Below, in pieces: positions 1 to 6,613 of a DNA stretch of 7,423 nt. Below the pieces are notes generated by a model that ran no database searches, was not told the DNA's origin, and was given only the letters and a program-made list of their open reading frames with translations. Both the position numbers and the translations under genes were made by a program. The DNA lies in assembly GCA_016763235.1 (NCBI GenBank), contig JAESUE010000285.1, positions 1 through 7,423 on the forward strand. The letters are read 5' to 3'. Within the stretch, counting starts at the first letter, position 1; the number at the start of each line of letters is the position of its first letter. Origin of the DNA: Pseudomonadales bacterium (GTDB lineage Bacteria > Pseudomonadota > Gammaproteobacteria > Pseudomonadales > UBA3067).

Positions 1-1441
1 AGAATGCAGAGGCCAGATGTAGCGTTGCCCCCATTGCCGCACCAGGATATATCTTCACTGTCCTTTCAATATAGTAGCCTGCTTTGTCCATTTGGCGATT
101 ATTAATATAGAAGGTTGCTAACGTTTTATTTAATCTTAATGATTGTGTATGGCTTTGCTCCTCCTTGGAAAATAATTTTTCGCGGGAACTCCAAGTATCT
201 CCCTTAATACCTAGCCAATATGCATTGAAGCCAATATACAGTAACAATAAAAACCAAGTTAAAGACCGGTAATTTCGCAATAACGATGAGCATATAAAAG
301 AAGAAAGAGCTAGGTACAACCCAACCGCTGGCAAATAGTTCCGGTGCTCAAAATAAAGTTCCAGAGGAATAACTGTTGACTCCAAACCATGAGCGAGAAA
401 GAAAAATAATATCCCAAAGCCCAACAATGCGGTTTTTTTTCGGAACAACGCACATATTCCAACAATAAAAAAAATACTTAATACGATGAGTGATATAAAT
501 GTCGAAATGGGCTGAAATAGACTTTTAGAGACTTGAAAATCATCAAAAAAAAGGCTTCCGCCTCTAAATGGAAGCATCAAGCTTAAGATATAATCACAAA
601 GCACCCGCAGCTCAGTGAAAACTCGCTCTGTTAAATTAAAACTGTAACTATCATAATTTAAAAATCGCTCACTTTTAAATAGAACTAAACTCAGCGCAGT
701 AATTAAGCCAAAAAGGATGAAACCCATTACTAGAAACGAAAAAAATCGATTTTTTTTCCCCCACGGCTGCGGCGAGCCGTACAAATAGATATACAGCTCT
801 ATTAATCCAACCAGCAGAACCAAAAGCACGCCGTTTTGTTTACTTAATACAGCCAAGACTATACAAGTCACGGTAAAGACAATAGCTAGAAGGTTATACT
901 TTCTTAATCTTGCCTCCAAGTATAAAAGGCACCCCAGCAAACAAAAAAGCGTGGAAAGCTGGGCCATTCTCTGCACAACATAAAGTACGGTAGAAACCCA
1001 CATGGGGGAAAACACCCACAAAACAGCTGCCAGGCCACTTAATATTAGCGCGTTTTGTTTGTCTACCGTTATTAACGAAAGCTTATAGACGAAGCGAAAT
1101 ACCACTAAAAATATAGCAATATGAATAGATAAATTAAAAACCTTGAATTTAAAAGCATTACTATCTTCAAACGAAAATGGTAATCCGCTGAGATATTGAG
1201 ATGCCACAAAGCTAAGCAAGCTTAGTGGCCGACTTGAGACCCAGTCTGCGCTAGGAAAAACAAAACTTTCAAGAGTGATTTTCCCTTGTGATAAGAGAAC
1301 CATTGGCTGAAGGTTTACATAGTCATCCAACAAAAACGGACCATTCAAACCCTTCCAATATAAAAAGACAACAACTGCTGACGTAAACGCTATAAAGAAT
1401 AGAATAACAAATTGAACTGTTAAGAAACGACCTTGCTTCAT
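1..1441 (-). CDS. Membrane GT-C-type glycosyltransferase with C-terminal TPR start, partial (candidate pilin glycosyltransferase)
   Basis: The frame is open for 480 codons from ATG at 1441 to the window edge, so the C-terminus is missing. Upstream AAGGGA (1449-1444) is a good Shine-Dalgarno match, though only 2-3 bases from the ATG. The protein is very hydrophobic, with roughly ten to twelve membrane segments (about residues 8-28, 101-118, 184-220, 234-255, 311-331, 338-350, 367-386, 394-410 and others). After the first segment comes a loop with FLLDD (36-40); an acidic pair here is typical of GT-C enzymes that use lipid-linked sugars. VQRMAQLSTLF (156-166) and FEHRNYLP (364-371) recall the bacterial TMTC-like/PMT-like families. 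From about residue 435 the sequence turns soluble and TPR-like (LATFYINNRQMDKAGYYIE, then P466). Its place directly behind pilA suggests that it modifies pilin, as TfpW or TfpO does. That role is inference; a transferase or ligase for other glycans is possible. It is AT-richer than the pil genes. Confidence 0.72.
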   Translation of the reverse strand, partial: MKQGRFLTVQFVILFFIAFTSAVVVFLYWKGLNGPFLLDDYVNLQPMVLLSQGKITLESFVFPSADWVSSRPLSLLSFVASQYLSGLPFSFEDSNAFKFKVFNLSIHIAIFLVVFRFVYKLSLITVDKQNALILSGLAAVLWVFSPMWVSTVLYVVQRMAQLSTLFCLLGCLLYLEARLRKYNLLAIVFTVTCIVLAVLSKQNGVLLVLLVGLIELYIYLYGSPQPWGKKNRFFSFLVMGFILFGLITALSLVLFKSERFLNYDSYSFNLTERVFTELRVLCDYILSLMLPFRGGSLFFDDFQVSKSLFQPISTFISLIVLSIFFIVGICALFRKKTALLGFGILFFFLAHGLESTVIPLELYFEHRNYLPAVGLYLALSSFICSSLLRNYRSLTWFLLLLYIGFNAYWLGIKGDTWSSREKLFSKEEQSHTQSLRLNKTLATFYINNRQMDKAGYYIERTVKIYPGAAMGATLHLASAF

Positions 1442-1487
1442 AATCCCTTAGTCAGATCTCAGTAAAGTATTGAATGTAATATAAAAC

Positions 1488-1515
1488 AAAAAGGCCGCAA
1501 CTTAGCGGCCTTTTT
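1488..1515 (-). terminator. Rho-independent terminator behind pilA
   Basis: A perfect 11-base inverted repeat (1488-1498 and 1505-1515) encloses a six-base loop. The stem core is GGCCGC/GCGGCC and the outer arms are A5/T5. Read on the minus strand it ends in a T-rich run continuing to about 1482. It starts 26 bases after the pilA stop. It should end most pilA transcripts, so the downstream membrane-protein gene would depend on read-through or its own weak promoter. The A/T arms would also let it work in the plus direction. Confidence 0.9.
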
Positions 1516-1541
1516 GAAACCCCTTTAAGGGTAAGAACTAA

Positions 1542-1982
1542 CTATCTGCAGTTTGCAGGGAGGTATTTTGCGGCCAAAGTACCACCTGAACAATCCCATT
1601 TCACACCAATACCCGATGCGCCGGTTCCCTGCATTTGAAGATAGCCCGCTGCACCGCCACCTAATGTGGTTCCAGACACGGTATACTGCATCGTACCAAT
1701 ACTCGTACTTGTTTGAGCATAAGTAATACCTGTAAGATACTGGCTTTGGGCTATATCTAAGTTCACTCCCGCCTCAGCATTAGTGGCAGGCATACGTCCT
1801 ACTGAAATGTAATATTCTGAAATTGAGGACTTATCTTTCGCCGCTAGCCCTATAATCTCAGTCACTTTTGCGCGAATAGTATAATCCTGATAAGCAGGAA
1901 TCGCCACCGCTGCCAAAATACCAATAATCGCAACTACGATCATCAGTTCGATTAATGTAAAACCTTGTTGTACTTTTTTCAT
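1542..1982 (-). CDS. pilA: Type IV major pilin PilA (type IVa prepilin)
   Basis: The 146-residue prepilin is the structural subunit of the type IV pilus fibre. It has a seven-residue leader, MKKVQQG, followed by FTLIELMIVVAIIGILAAVA, the class III signal and N-terminal helix. PilD should cut after Gly7 and methylate Phe8; Glu12 is mature Glu5, needed for assembly. The mature pilin is 139 residues, normal for type IVa. Cys131 and Cys145 can close the C-terminal D-region disulphide loop, and the protein ends LPANCR, so the C-terminal serine used by TfpO in Pseudomonas is absent. A Ser/Thr-rich stretch at about 91-106 could take O-linked sugars. The ATG has GGAG (1993-1990) seven bases upstream. 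It diverges from pilBCD as in Pseudomonas. Its start is well fixed by the leader. Confidence 0.97.
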   Translation of the reverse strand: MKKVQQGFTLIELMIVVAIIGILAAVAIPAYQDYTIRAKVTEIIGLAAKDKSSISEYYISVGRMPATNAEAGVNLDIAQSQYLTGITYAQTSTSIGTMQYTVSGTTLGGGAAGYLQMQGTGASGIGVKWDCSGGTLAAKYLPANCR

Positions 1983-2018
1983 AATGTTACTCCGAGTTTA
2001 AAAAATAATTTTTGTCTT

Positions 2019-2053
2019 GGGAGGGCTTTAGATGGTTTGCATATTGCCCTCCC
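2019..2053 (-). other. Hairpin in the predicted pilA mRNA leader
   Basis: GGGAGGGC at 2019-2026 and GCCCTCCC at 2046-2053 form a perfect, almost all-GC eight-base stem around a 19-base loop. Read on the minus strand it lies between the predicted start of transcription (about 2096) and the pilA ribosome-binding site, 37 bases before the start codon. A stable 5' hairpin could protect this highly expressed mRNA from decay, or it could control transcription or translation. It is followed by an A/T-rich stretch but not by a clean U-tract, so I do not call it a terminator. Confidence 0.5.
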
Positions 2054-2105
2054 GGGTAATGCTTGTCTTAATTTACGAACCACTTCCAAAGCCTTGTAAT
2101 AACTA

Positions 2106-2122
2106 TGGCACAGGCTGTGCCA
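2106..2122 (-). promoter_or_regulatory. Probable sigma-54 (RpoN) promoter of pilA
   Basis: Read on the minus strand, the sequence is TGGCAC, five bases, then GTGCC. The essential GG and GC doublets have exactly the ten bases between them required by the -24/-12 consensus (TGGCAC-N5-TTGCW). Transcription would start near 2096, giving a leader of about 114 bases before pilA. Sigma-54 control of pilA with the PilS/PilR pair is established in Pseudomonas. The element is a perfect eight-base palindrome around one base, so the plus strand fits the consensus equally well; it could alternatively be a repressor-type operator. The -12 element departs from consensus at two flanking bases. Confidence 0.65.
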
Positions 2123-2251
2123 GGCTGCCATGAAGCGCATCTATTTTTAGTGTTTATTTTACAAGCAGCTGTTTTTCTTTAATTATTACCCGCTAACATC
2201 ACCCCTTATCTATTCTGTTATTTTGCTACTAGACGCTACGCCCTACTCGAT

Positions 2252-2279
2252 TTGACTTTAATTGTCACTTTTATACAGT
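2252..2279 (+). promoter_or_regulatory. Possible sigma-70 promoter for pilB
   Basis: TTGACT (2252-2257, five of six matches to TTGACA) is followed after 16 bases by TACAGT (2274-2279, four of six matches to TATAAT), pointing toward pilB. Transcription would begin near 2286, leaving an untranslated leader of about 245 bases if pilB starts at 2532. The -10 region lies inside the dyad at 2264-2291, so a protein bound there could block or tune it. The match is moderate and other starts are possible. Confidence 0.3.
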
Positions 2280-2303
2280 GTAAAAAGTGACCATATCTGT
2301 CAC
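2263..2303. promoter_or_regulatory. TGTCAC dyad cluster, candidate PilR-type activator site
   Basis: TGTCAC occurs at 2263-2268 and again at 2298-2303, 35 bases apart. Between them, GTCACTTTT (2264-2272) and AAAAGTGAC (2283-2291) form a perfect nine-base inverted repeat enclosing a smaller palindrome, TACAGTGTA (2274-2282). The cluster lies about 140-180 bases upstream of the pilA -24 element, the normal range for activators of sigma-54 promoters. PilR sites in Pseudomonas carry repeated TGTC cores, so PilR is the natural candidate. That assignment is inference; no regulator gene lies in the window. Confidence 0.45.
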
Positions 2304-2531
2304 CTTGCTGTTACTTCACACTAAAGTTGTGATCTTGTTCTCGTAAATGTCGGTGCTGCCCTTCTATTTCACCCTCACACCATCCCCCCTCTTTATTTGC
2401 GCCATCATTAATCACACACTCTGCCACTCAGCGTTAAAAAGAAATTATTGCTACGCTTAATAAAGAGGCGGAAAATAGCGGGCATCACCCCTCATGCTCC
2501 ATTAATCAAAATAAGGCGAATTTTCAAACAG

Positions 2532-4256
2532 ATGGCTATTATTTCTTCAGGATCAGGGAGCAACCTCAGCGGGCTGGCAAAACGCTTGGTAGCGGATGGT
2601 TTGCTTGATATGGAGAGCGCCCAAGGCGCTACAGAAGACTCCCACAAGGAAAAGATACCTTTCGTTACGCATTTAGTACAAAAGAAGCTAGTAAGCTCCT
2701 TTGATATTGCCACGGCAGCGGCCGATGAGTTTGGTGTGCCGCTAATGGACTTATCCGTCATCGACACAGAAGTGCTACCTAATGACTTGGTTAAGCAGAA
2801 CCTTATTCTCAAGCACCATGTATTGCCGCTTTTCCATCGCGGTAACCGGCTTTTTGTTGCAGTATCTGACCCCACTAATCTCCAAGCGTTAGATGAAATT
2901 AAATTCCAAACGGGTATCAGCACGGAGTCCATTCTCGCCGAAGAGAACAAACTTCACGATGCTATAGAACGCTTACTTAGCAAGCAAGATTCTTCGATGG
3001 ATGAGTTCGAGGATGCTGACCTCGACAATCTGGACTTAGAGGGCGGAGAGGCTAAAGACGATGATGAGGGCAAATCTGATGGTAGTGATGAAGCACCTAT
3101 TGTTCGTTTTGTTAATAAAATACTACTCGATGCCATAAAAATTGGTGCATCCGATATTCACTTCGAACCCTATGAAAAGCGTTACCGCGTTCGTTTAAGA
3201 ACGGATGGCATACTCAAAGAAGTCGCTAGCCCACCGAAAAACCTCGCCCCTCGTTTATCAGCGCGCTTAAAGGTAATGTCTCAAATGGATATTTCTGAGC
3301 GCCGCATGCCGCAGGATGGGCGCATTAAGCTAAGGCTATCTAAATCACGGTCCATTGATTTTCGTGTCAACACCTTACCGACCATTTGGGGCGAAAAAAT
3401 TGTTTTACGTATATTAGACGCCGACGCTGCCAAACTCGGTATAGATGCTCTGGGTTATGAAGATGCGCAAAAAGCCCTCTATATGGAGGCCCTACAAAAA
3501 CCTCAAGGCATGATCTTGGTTACAGGGCCAACAGGCAGTGGTAAAACAGTTTCTCTCTACACCGGCCTGAATATTCTTAATACGGAACAAACCAATATTT
3601 CCACTGCGGAAGACCCCGTTGAAATCAACCTGGAGGGGGTTAACCAGGTTAACGTTAACAATAAGGTTGGCCTGGATTTTGGTACAGCGCTTCGCGCTTT
3701 TTTACGCCAAGACCCCGACGTCGTCATGGTGGGAGAGATTCGAGATATAGAAACAGCCGAGATTGCGGTGAAGGCCGCCCAAACAGGTCACTTGGTTTTA
3801 TCAACACTTCATACCAACAGCGCGCCTGAAACGCTCACTCGTTTACGCAATATGGGGGTGCCATCGTTTAATATTGCCACATCGGTGGCCTTGATTATTG
3901 CCCAGCGCCTTGCTCGACGATTATGCAAGGAGTGCAAAGAAGTGGTGGATGTACCCAAAGAATCCTTACTTGAAATGGGCTTTACCGAAGAAGATGTTTC
4001 AGAATTGACCGTTTACGGGCCAAAGGGATGTGACATTTGTGGCGGTGATGGTTATAAGGGCCGCGTGGGCATTTACGAGGTCATGAAGATCACCGATAGC
4101 ATCGCTCGTATTATTATGGAGGATGGGAACTCCATCCAGATTGCAGACCAGGCAAGAATAGAAGGGTTTAATGATTTAAGAAGGTCAGGATTGAAAAAGG
4201 TCATGGCGGGCGTTACCAGTCTCGCAGAAGTTAATCGAGTAACAACAGGTCACTAA
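2532..4256 (+). CDS. pilB: Type IV pilus assembly ATPase PilB
   Basis: This cytoplasmic hexameric ATPase powers pilus extension. From ATG 2532 it has 574 residues, close to Pseudomonas PilB. An N-terminal MshEN/T2SSE_N-like domain covers about residues 45-140 (VTHLVQKKLVS and DEFGVPLMDL are typical). A very acidic linker (about 153-188) follows, then the secretion-ATPase core: Walker A GPTGSGKT (332-339), Asp box ISTAEDPVE (356-364), Walker B DPDVVMVGE (394-402, catalytic Glu402), and His box TGHLVLSTLHTNSA (418-431). Cys465, Cys468, Cys500 and Cys503 form the usual zinc tetracysteine site. The frame also opens at TTG 2448, adding 28 very basic residues not typical of PilB; neither start has a good Shine-Dalgarno, so the family length decides for 2532. 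All catalytic motifs are intact. pilC follows after two bases. Confidence 0.96.
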   Translation: MAIISSGSGSNLSGLAKRLVADGLLDMESAQGATEDSHKEKIPFVTHLVQKKLVSSFDIATAAADEFGVPLMDLSVIDTEVLPNDLVKQNLILKHHVLPLFHRGNRLFVAVSDPTNLQALDEIKFQTGISTESILAEENKLHDAIERLLSKQDSSMDEFEDADLDNLDLEGGEAKDDDEGKSDGSDEAPIVRFVNKILLDAIKIGASDIHFEPYEKRYRVRLRTDGILKEVASPPKNLAPRLSARLKVMSQMDISERRMPQDGRIKLRLSKSRSIDFRVNTLPTIWGEKIVLRILDADAAKLGIDALGYEDAQKALYMEALQKPQGMILVTGPTGSGKTVSLYTGLNILNTEQTNISTAEDPVEINLEGVNQVNVNNKVGLDFGTALRAFLRQDPDVVMVGEIRDIETAEIAVKAAQTGHLVLSTLHTNSAPETLTRLRNMGVPSFNIATSVALIIAQRLARRLCKECKEVVDVPKESLLEMGFTEEDVSELTVYGPKGCDICGGDGYKGRVGIYEVMKITDSIARIIMEDGNSIQIADQARIEGFNDLRRSGLKKVMAGVTSLAEVNRVTTGH

Positions 4257-4258
4257 TT

Positions 4259-5482
4259 ATGGCAGCAACAAAAGTAGTCACCCCACCCACCTTTGCTTGG
4301 AAAGGTAAAGATAAACGCGGTAATAAAGTGAAAGGCGAAGCCATTGCTGCATCACCCGCAATGCTTAAAGCCCAGCTTCGCAGCCAGGGGATTGCCGCAA
4401 CCACAGTGCGTAAAAAAGGAAAACCTTTATTAGGAGGCGGCGGGAAAAAAATAACGCCAAAAGATATTTCAGTGTTTATGCGCCAGTTGGCAACCATGAT
4501 GAAAGCCGGTGTACCGGTGGTGCAATCCTTCGACATTGTTAGCGATGGTTTGGATAACCCAAACATGGTGAAACTTCTCCAGCAAGTTAAAATAGAGATT
4601 GAGGGAGGCTCTACTTTGGCAAGTTCTTTGCGCTCTCACCCGGCGGAATTTGATGCGCTTGTGTGCAACCTGATTGAGTCAGGCGAGCAATCTGGTGCAT
4701 TGGAGCAGATGCTCGATCGTATTGCCACTTATAAAGAAAAAACAGAGGCGCTCAAGGCCAAAATTGCAAAAGCGATCAAGTACCCTATATCAGTTTTGAT
4801 CGTCGCAATGGTGGTTACGGGCATCCTATTAATTAAGGTTGTCCCTGTTTTTGAAGAGTTGTTTCAAGGCTTCGGGGCTGACTTACCTGCCTTTACCCGC
4901 TTTGTTCTGGATATTTCGGAATTTGTGCAAGCGTGGTGGCTACCCTCTCTTTTTGTGTTGTTTATTATGGGCTACGCATATAAACAAGCAAAAATCAGAT
5001 CAAAAAAGTTTAATGATTTTCTCGACCGCCTTTCCTTAAAGCTGCCCGTTATGGGGGACATCCTCAATAAAGCGGTTGTTGCCCGTTTTGCCCGAACACT
5101 TTCTACCACCTTCGCCGCTGGCGTTCCTTTGGTAGAAGCGTTAGAAACAGTGGCCCGTGCTTCAGGGAATGCTGTCTACGAAGTGGCTATTTATAAAGTT
5201 CGCGATGAAGTTACTGCAGGCACACAGCTGCAACAAGCCATGCGTTTATCCGGTGTATTCCCCCCAATGGCGGTGCAAATGACCGCTATCGGTGAAGAAT
5301 CGGGCTCATTGGAAGCCATGTTGGATAAAGTTGCCAGCTACTACGAAGATGAAGTGGATAATGCGGTAGATGGCTTAACATCGATGTTAGAGCCGCTTAT
5401 TATGTCGGTGCTTGGTGTACTTGTGGGTGGGCTTTTGATTGCCATGTACCTGCCTATATTCCAGATGGGTAATGCAATTTAG
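4259..5482 (+). CDS. pilC: Type IV pilus inner-membrane platform protein PilC
   Basis: PilC is the polytopic inner-membrane platform on which PilB acts to insert pilins during pilus extension. It is 407 residues long, standard for the family. Two T2SSF domains are visible: one around residues 71-194 (FMRQLATMMKAGVPVVQSFD, later ESGEQSG at 140-146) and one around 274-397 (FARTLSTTFAAGVPLVEALE, later GEESGSL at 345-351). Membrane segments lie at about 175-198, 226-241 and 380-400. The soluble N-terminal 60 residues begin with a basic, Gly-rich section. The start is two bases after the pilB stop, so the pair is probably translationally coupled; the Shine-Dalgarno (AGG near 4245) is weak. I see no defects. 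Confidence 0.96.
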   Translation: MAATKVVTPPTFAWKGKDKRGNKVKGEAIAASPAMLKAQLRSQGIAATTVRKKGKPLLGGGGKKITPKDISVFMRQLATMMKAGVPVVQSFDIVSDGLDNPNMVKLLQQVKIEIEGGSTLASSLRSHPAEFDALVCNLIESGEQSGALEQMLDRIATYKEKTEALKAKIAKAIKYPISVLIVAMVVTGILLIKVVPVFEELFQGFGADLPAFTRFVLDISEFVQAWWLPSLFVLFIMGYAYKQAKIRSKKFNDFLDRLSLKLPVMGDILNKAVVARFARTLSTTFAAGVPLVEALETVARASGNAVYEVAIYKVRDEVTAGTQLQQAMRLSGVFPPMAVQMTAIGEESGSLEAMLDKVASYYEDEVDNAVDGLTSMLEPLIMSVLGVLVGGLLIAMYLPIFQMGNAI

Positions 5483-5498
5483 GCTTACTGGGCTTTAC

Positions 5499-5587
5499 TT
5501 AATAACCCACGTTTCGGAGTTCAAAGTGGCATAGAAAATCCCGCAGGTAGTGGATGCCATTTTGAACCTCGAAACTTGCGTTAATAA
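5499..5587. repeat. Imperfect palindromic repeat, copy 1 (between pilC and pilD)
   Basis: The core left arm at 5511-5531 (GTTTCGGAGTTCAAA then GTGGCA) pairs with 5555-5575 at 18 of 21 positions, with a 23-base loop. Pairing continues outward at 9 of 12 positions to 5499 and 5587. The element begins and ends with the direct heptamer TTAATAA (5499-5505 and 5581-5587). A related copy lies after pilD. There is no U-tract on either side, so it is not an ordinary terminator. It looks like a REP/MITE-type dispersed element or a structured RNA region; the family is not recognised. Confidence 0.7.
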
Positions 5588-5661
5588 AAACGCAGCCATG
5601 AGGTACTGTTGAACCAGCACTTTATAGTTTTATTTTTTCTATTCTTTTCACGGCGTTTTAA

Positions 5662-6552
5662 ATGGATTTAAATTTAGCCTTCACTCTCAGCACTTACCCC
5701 TTGGTTTTTACTGGTCTGATAGCAGCCCTTGGGCTGCTTGTGGGCAGTTTTCTTAATGTTGTCATTCTGCGCTTCCCCGTCATGATGGAGGAAGAGTGGA
5801 AATCCCAATGCCGCGAATTATTAGAATGTGATTGCGTAAAAGAGGAAGAGGAAAAGCATGAAGACAAACCTTTCAACTTGGCATTCCCCAATTCTCACTG
5901 CCCAAAATGCAAAGCGGAGTTAAAATCCTGGGATAATATCCCTGTATTAAGCTTTCTTATCCTTCGCGGGAAATGTCGCCATTGCAGTGAAAAAATTTCT
6001 CCACGTTATCCGGTTATTGAGGCTGCTACAGCGATTCTTTCTGCTTACACGGCTTTTCATTTTGGTTTTGGTTGGCAGTGCGGGGCGGCTCTTATTTTAG
6101 TTTGGGCGCTGGTTTCACTTAGCGTTATCGATTTTGATCACCAGCTTTTACCTGACGATATCACCTTGCCTTTGTTATGGCTCGGCTTGTTATTAAACCT
6201 CTTCGGTGTTTTCACCGACCTTAATAGTGCTGTTATTGGGGCCATGGTGGGGTATTTATCGCTCTGGTCTGTATATTGGCTTTTTAAGCTAGTGACAGGC
6301 AAAGAAGGCATGGGTTACGGTGATTTCAAGCTCCTTGCCGTATTTGGTGCTTGGTTTGGCTGGAAGATGATTCCCCTCATCGTCATTCTTTCCTCTTTTG
6401 TCGGCGCCTTCGTTGGCATCGGCCTCATCCTTATTATGGGGCGAGATAAAAACATACCTATTCCCTTCGGCCCTTACCTTGCTGCCGCAGGTTTGATTGC
6501 TATGTTATGGGGCGAGCCGATGATTAGTTACTACCTTCGCCTAGCTCTATAA
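5662..6552 (+). CDS. pilD: Prepilin leader peptidase / N-methyltransferase PilD
   Basis: PilD is the inner-membrane aspartyl protease that removes prepilin leaders and methylates the new N-terminal Phe; it usually serves type II secretion pseudopilins as well. Its 296 residues are close to Pseudomonas PilD. The N-terminus has the membrane motif LLVGSFLNVVILRFP (25-39). The cytoplasmic loop carries CPKC (80-83) and CRHC (105-108), the zinc tetracysteine set associated with bifunctional enzymes. Catalytic aspartates are Asp157 in SVIDFDHQLLPD and Asp221 in GMGYGDFKL. Further membrane segments fill the C-terminal half, ending near the conserved IPIPFGPYLA (265-274). The loop before the zinc site is slightly longer than in Pseudomonas, with three extra cysteines (50, 56, 58) and an acidic run. 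No clear Shine-Dalgarno precedes the ATG. It sits 179 bases after pilC, an unusually wide gap holding a repeat. Confidence 0.97.
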   Translation: MDLNLAFTLSTYPLVFTGLIAALGLLVGSFLNVVILRFPVMMEEEWKSQCRELLECDCVKEEEEKHEDKPFNLAFPNSHCPKCKAELKSWDNIPVLSFLILRGKCRHCSEKISPRYPVIEAATAILSAYTAFHFGFGWQCGAALILVWALVSLSVIDFDHQLLPDDITLPLLWLGLLLNLFGVFTDLNSAVIGAMVGYLSLWSVYWLFKLVTGKEGMGYGDFKLLAVFGAWFGWKMIPLIVILSSFVGAFVGIGLILIMGRDKNIPIPFGPYLAAAGLIAMLWGEPMISYYLRLAL

Positions 6553-6613
6553 AAATCGCGCAACTACTCAGTTTATGCTCAAATTCGTGCGTAGCAGTGT
6601 TAAAGAATGATCA

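Larger units (their letters stand above)
1983..2531. other. Divergent pilA/pilB regulatory region
   Basis: I see no convincing gene in these 549 bases. From pilA outward they hold the pilA ribosome-binding site, a leader hairpin (2019-2053), a sigma-54-type promoter palindrome (2106-2122), an AT-rich spacer (about 2131-2220) where a DNA-bending protein could act (no clear IHF consensus found), and a TGTCAC dyad cluster (2263-2303) overlapping a possible pilB promoter. From about 2340 to 2447 the sequence is pyrimidine-rich on the plus strand with no recognisable motif. Positions 2448-2531 are in frame with pilB but are probably its untranslated leader. Confidence 0.7.

Noticed and set aside
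1442..1487. A promoter for the membrane-protein gene between the pilA terminator and its start
   Set aside because: Only poor matches were found (TTTTTG, 17 bases, TACTTT), too weak to call in such AT-rich DNA.
2492..2950. Minus-strand open frame of 152 codons inside pilB
   Set aside because: It lies antisense to a strongly supported PilB domain, with no recognisable protein features or ribosome-binding site; it is a shadow of pilB.
4231..4566. Minus-strand open frame of 111 codons across the pilB/pilC junction
   Set aside because: It is antisense to two well-supported genes and its sequence resembles no protein family I know.
5511..5575. Rho-independent terminator behind pilC
   Set aside because: The stem has a 23-base loop and mismatches, and no U-tract follows; the same applies to the copy behind pilD.
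5499..5587. Integron attC site, suggested by a long imperfect palindrome ending in GCGTTA
   Set aside because: The outer boxes do not fit RYYYAAC/GTTRRRY (the right end reads GTTAATA, and GTTACTA in copy 2), and the bracketed gene is a core pilus gene in its usual place, with no integrase in view.
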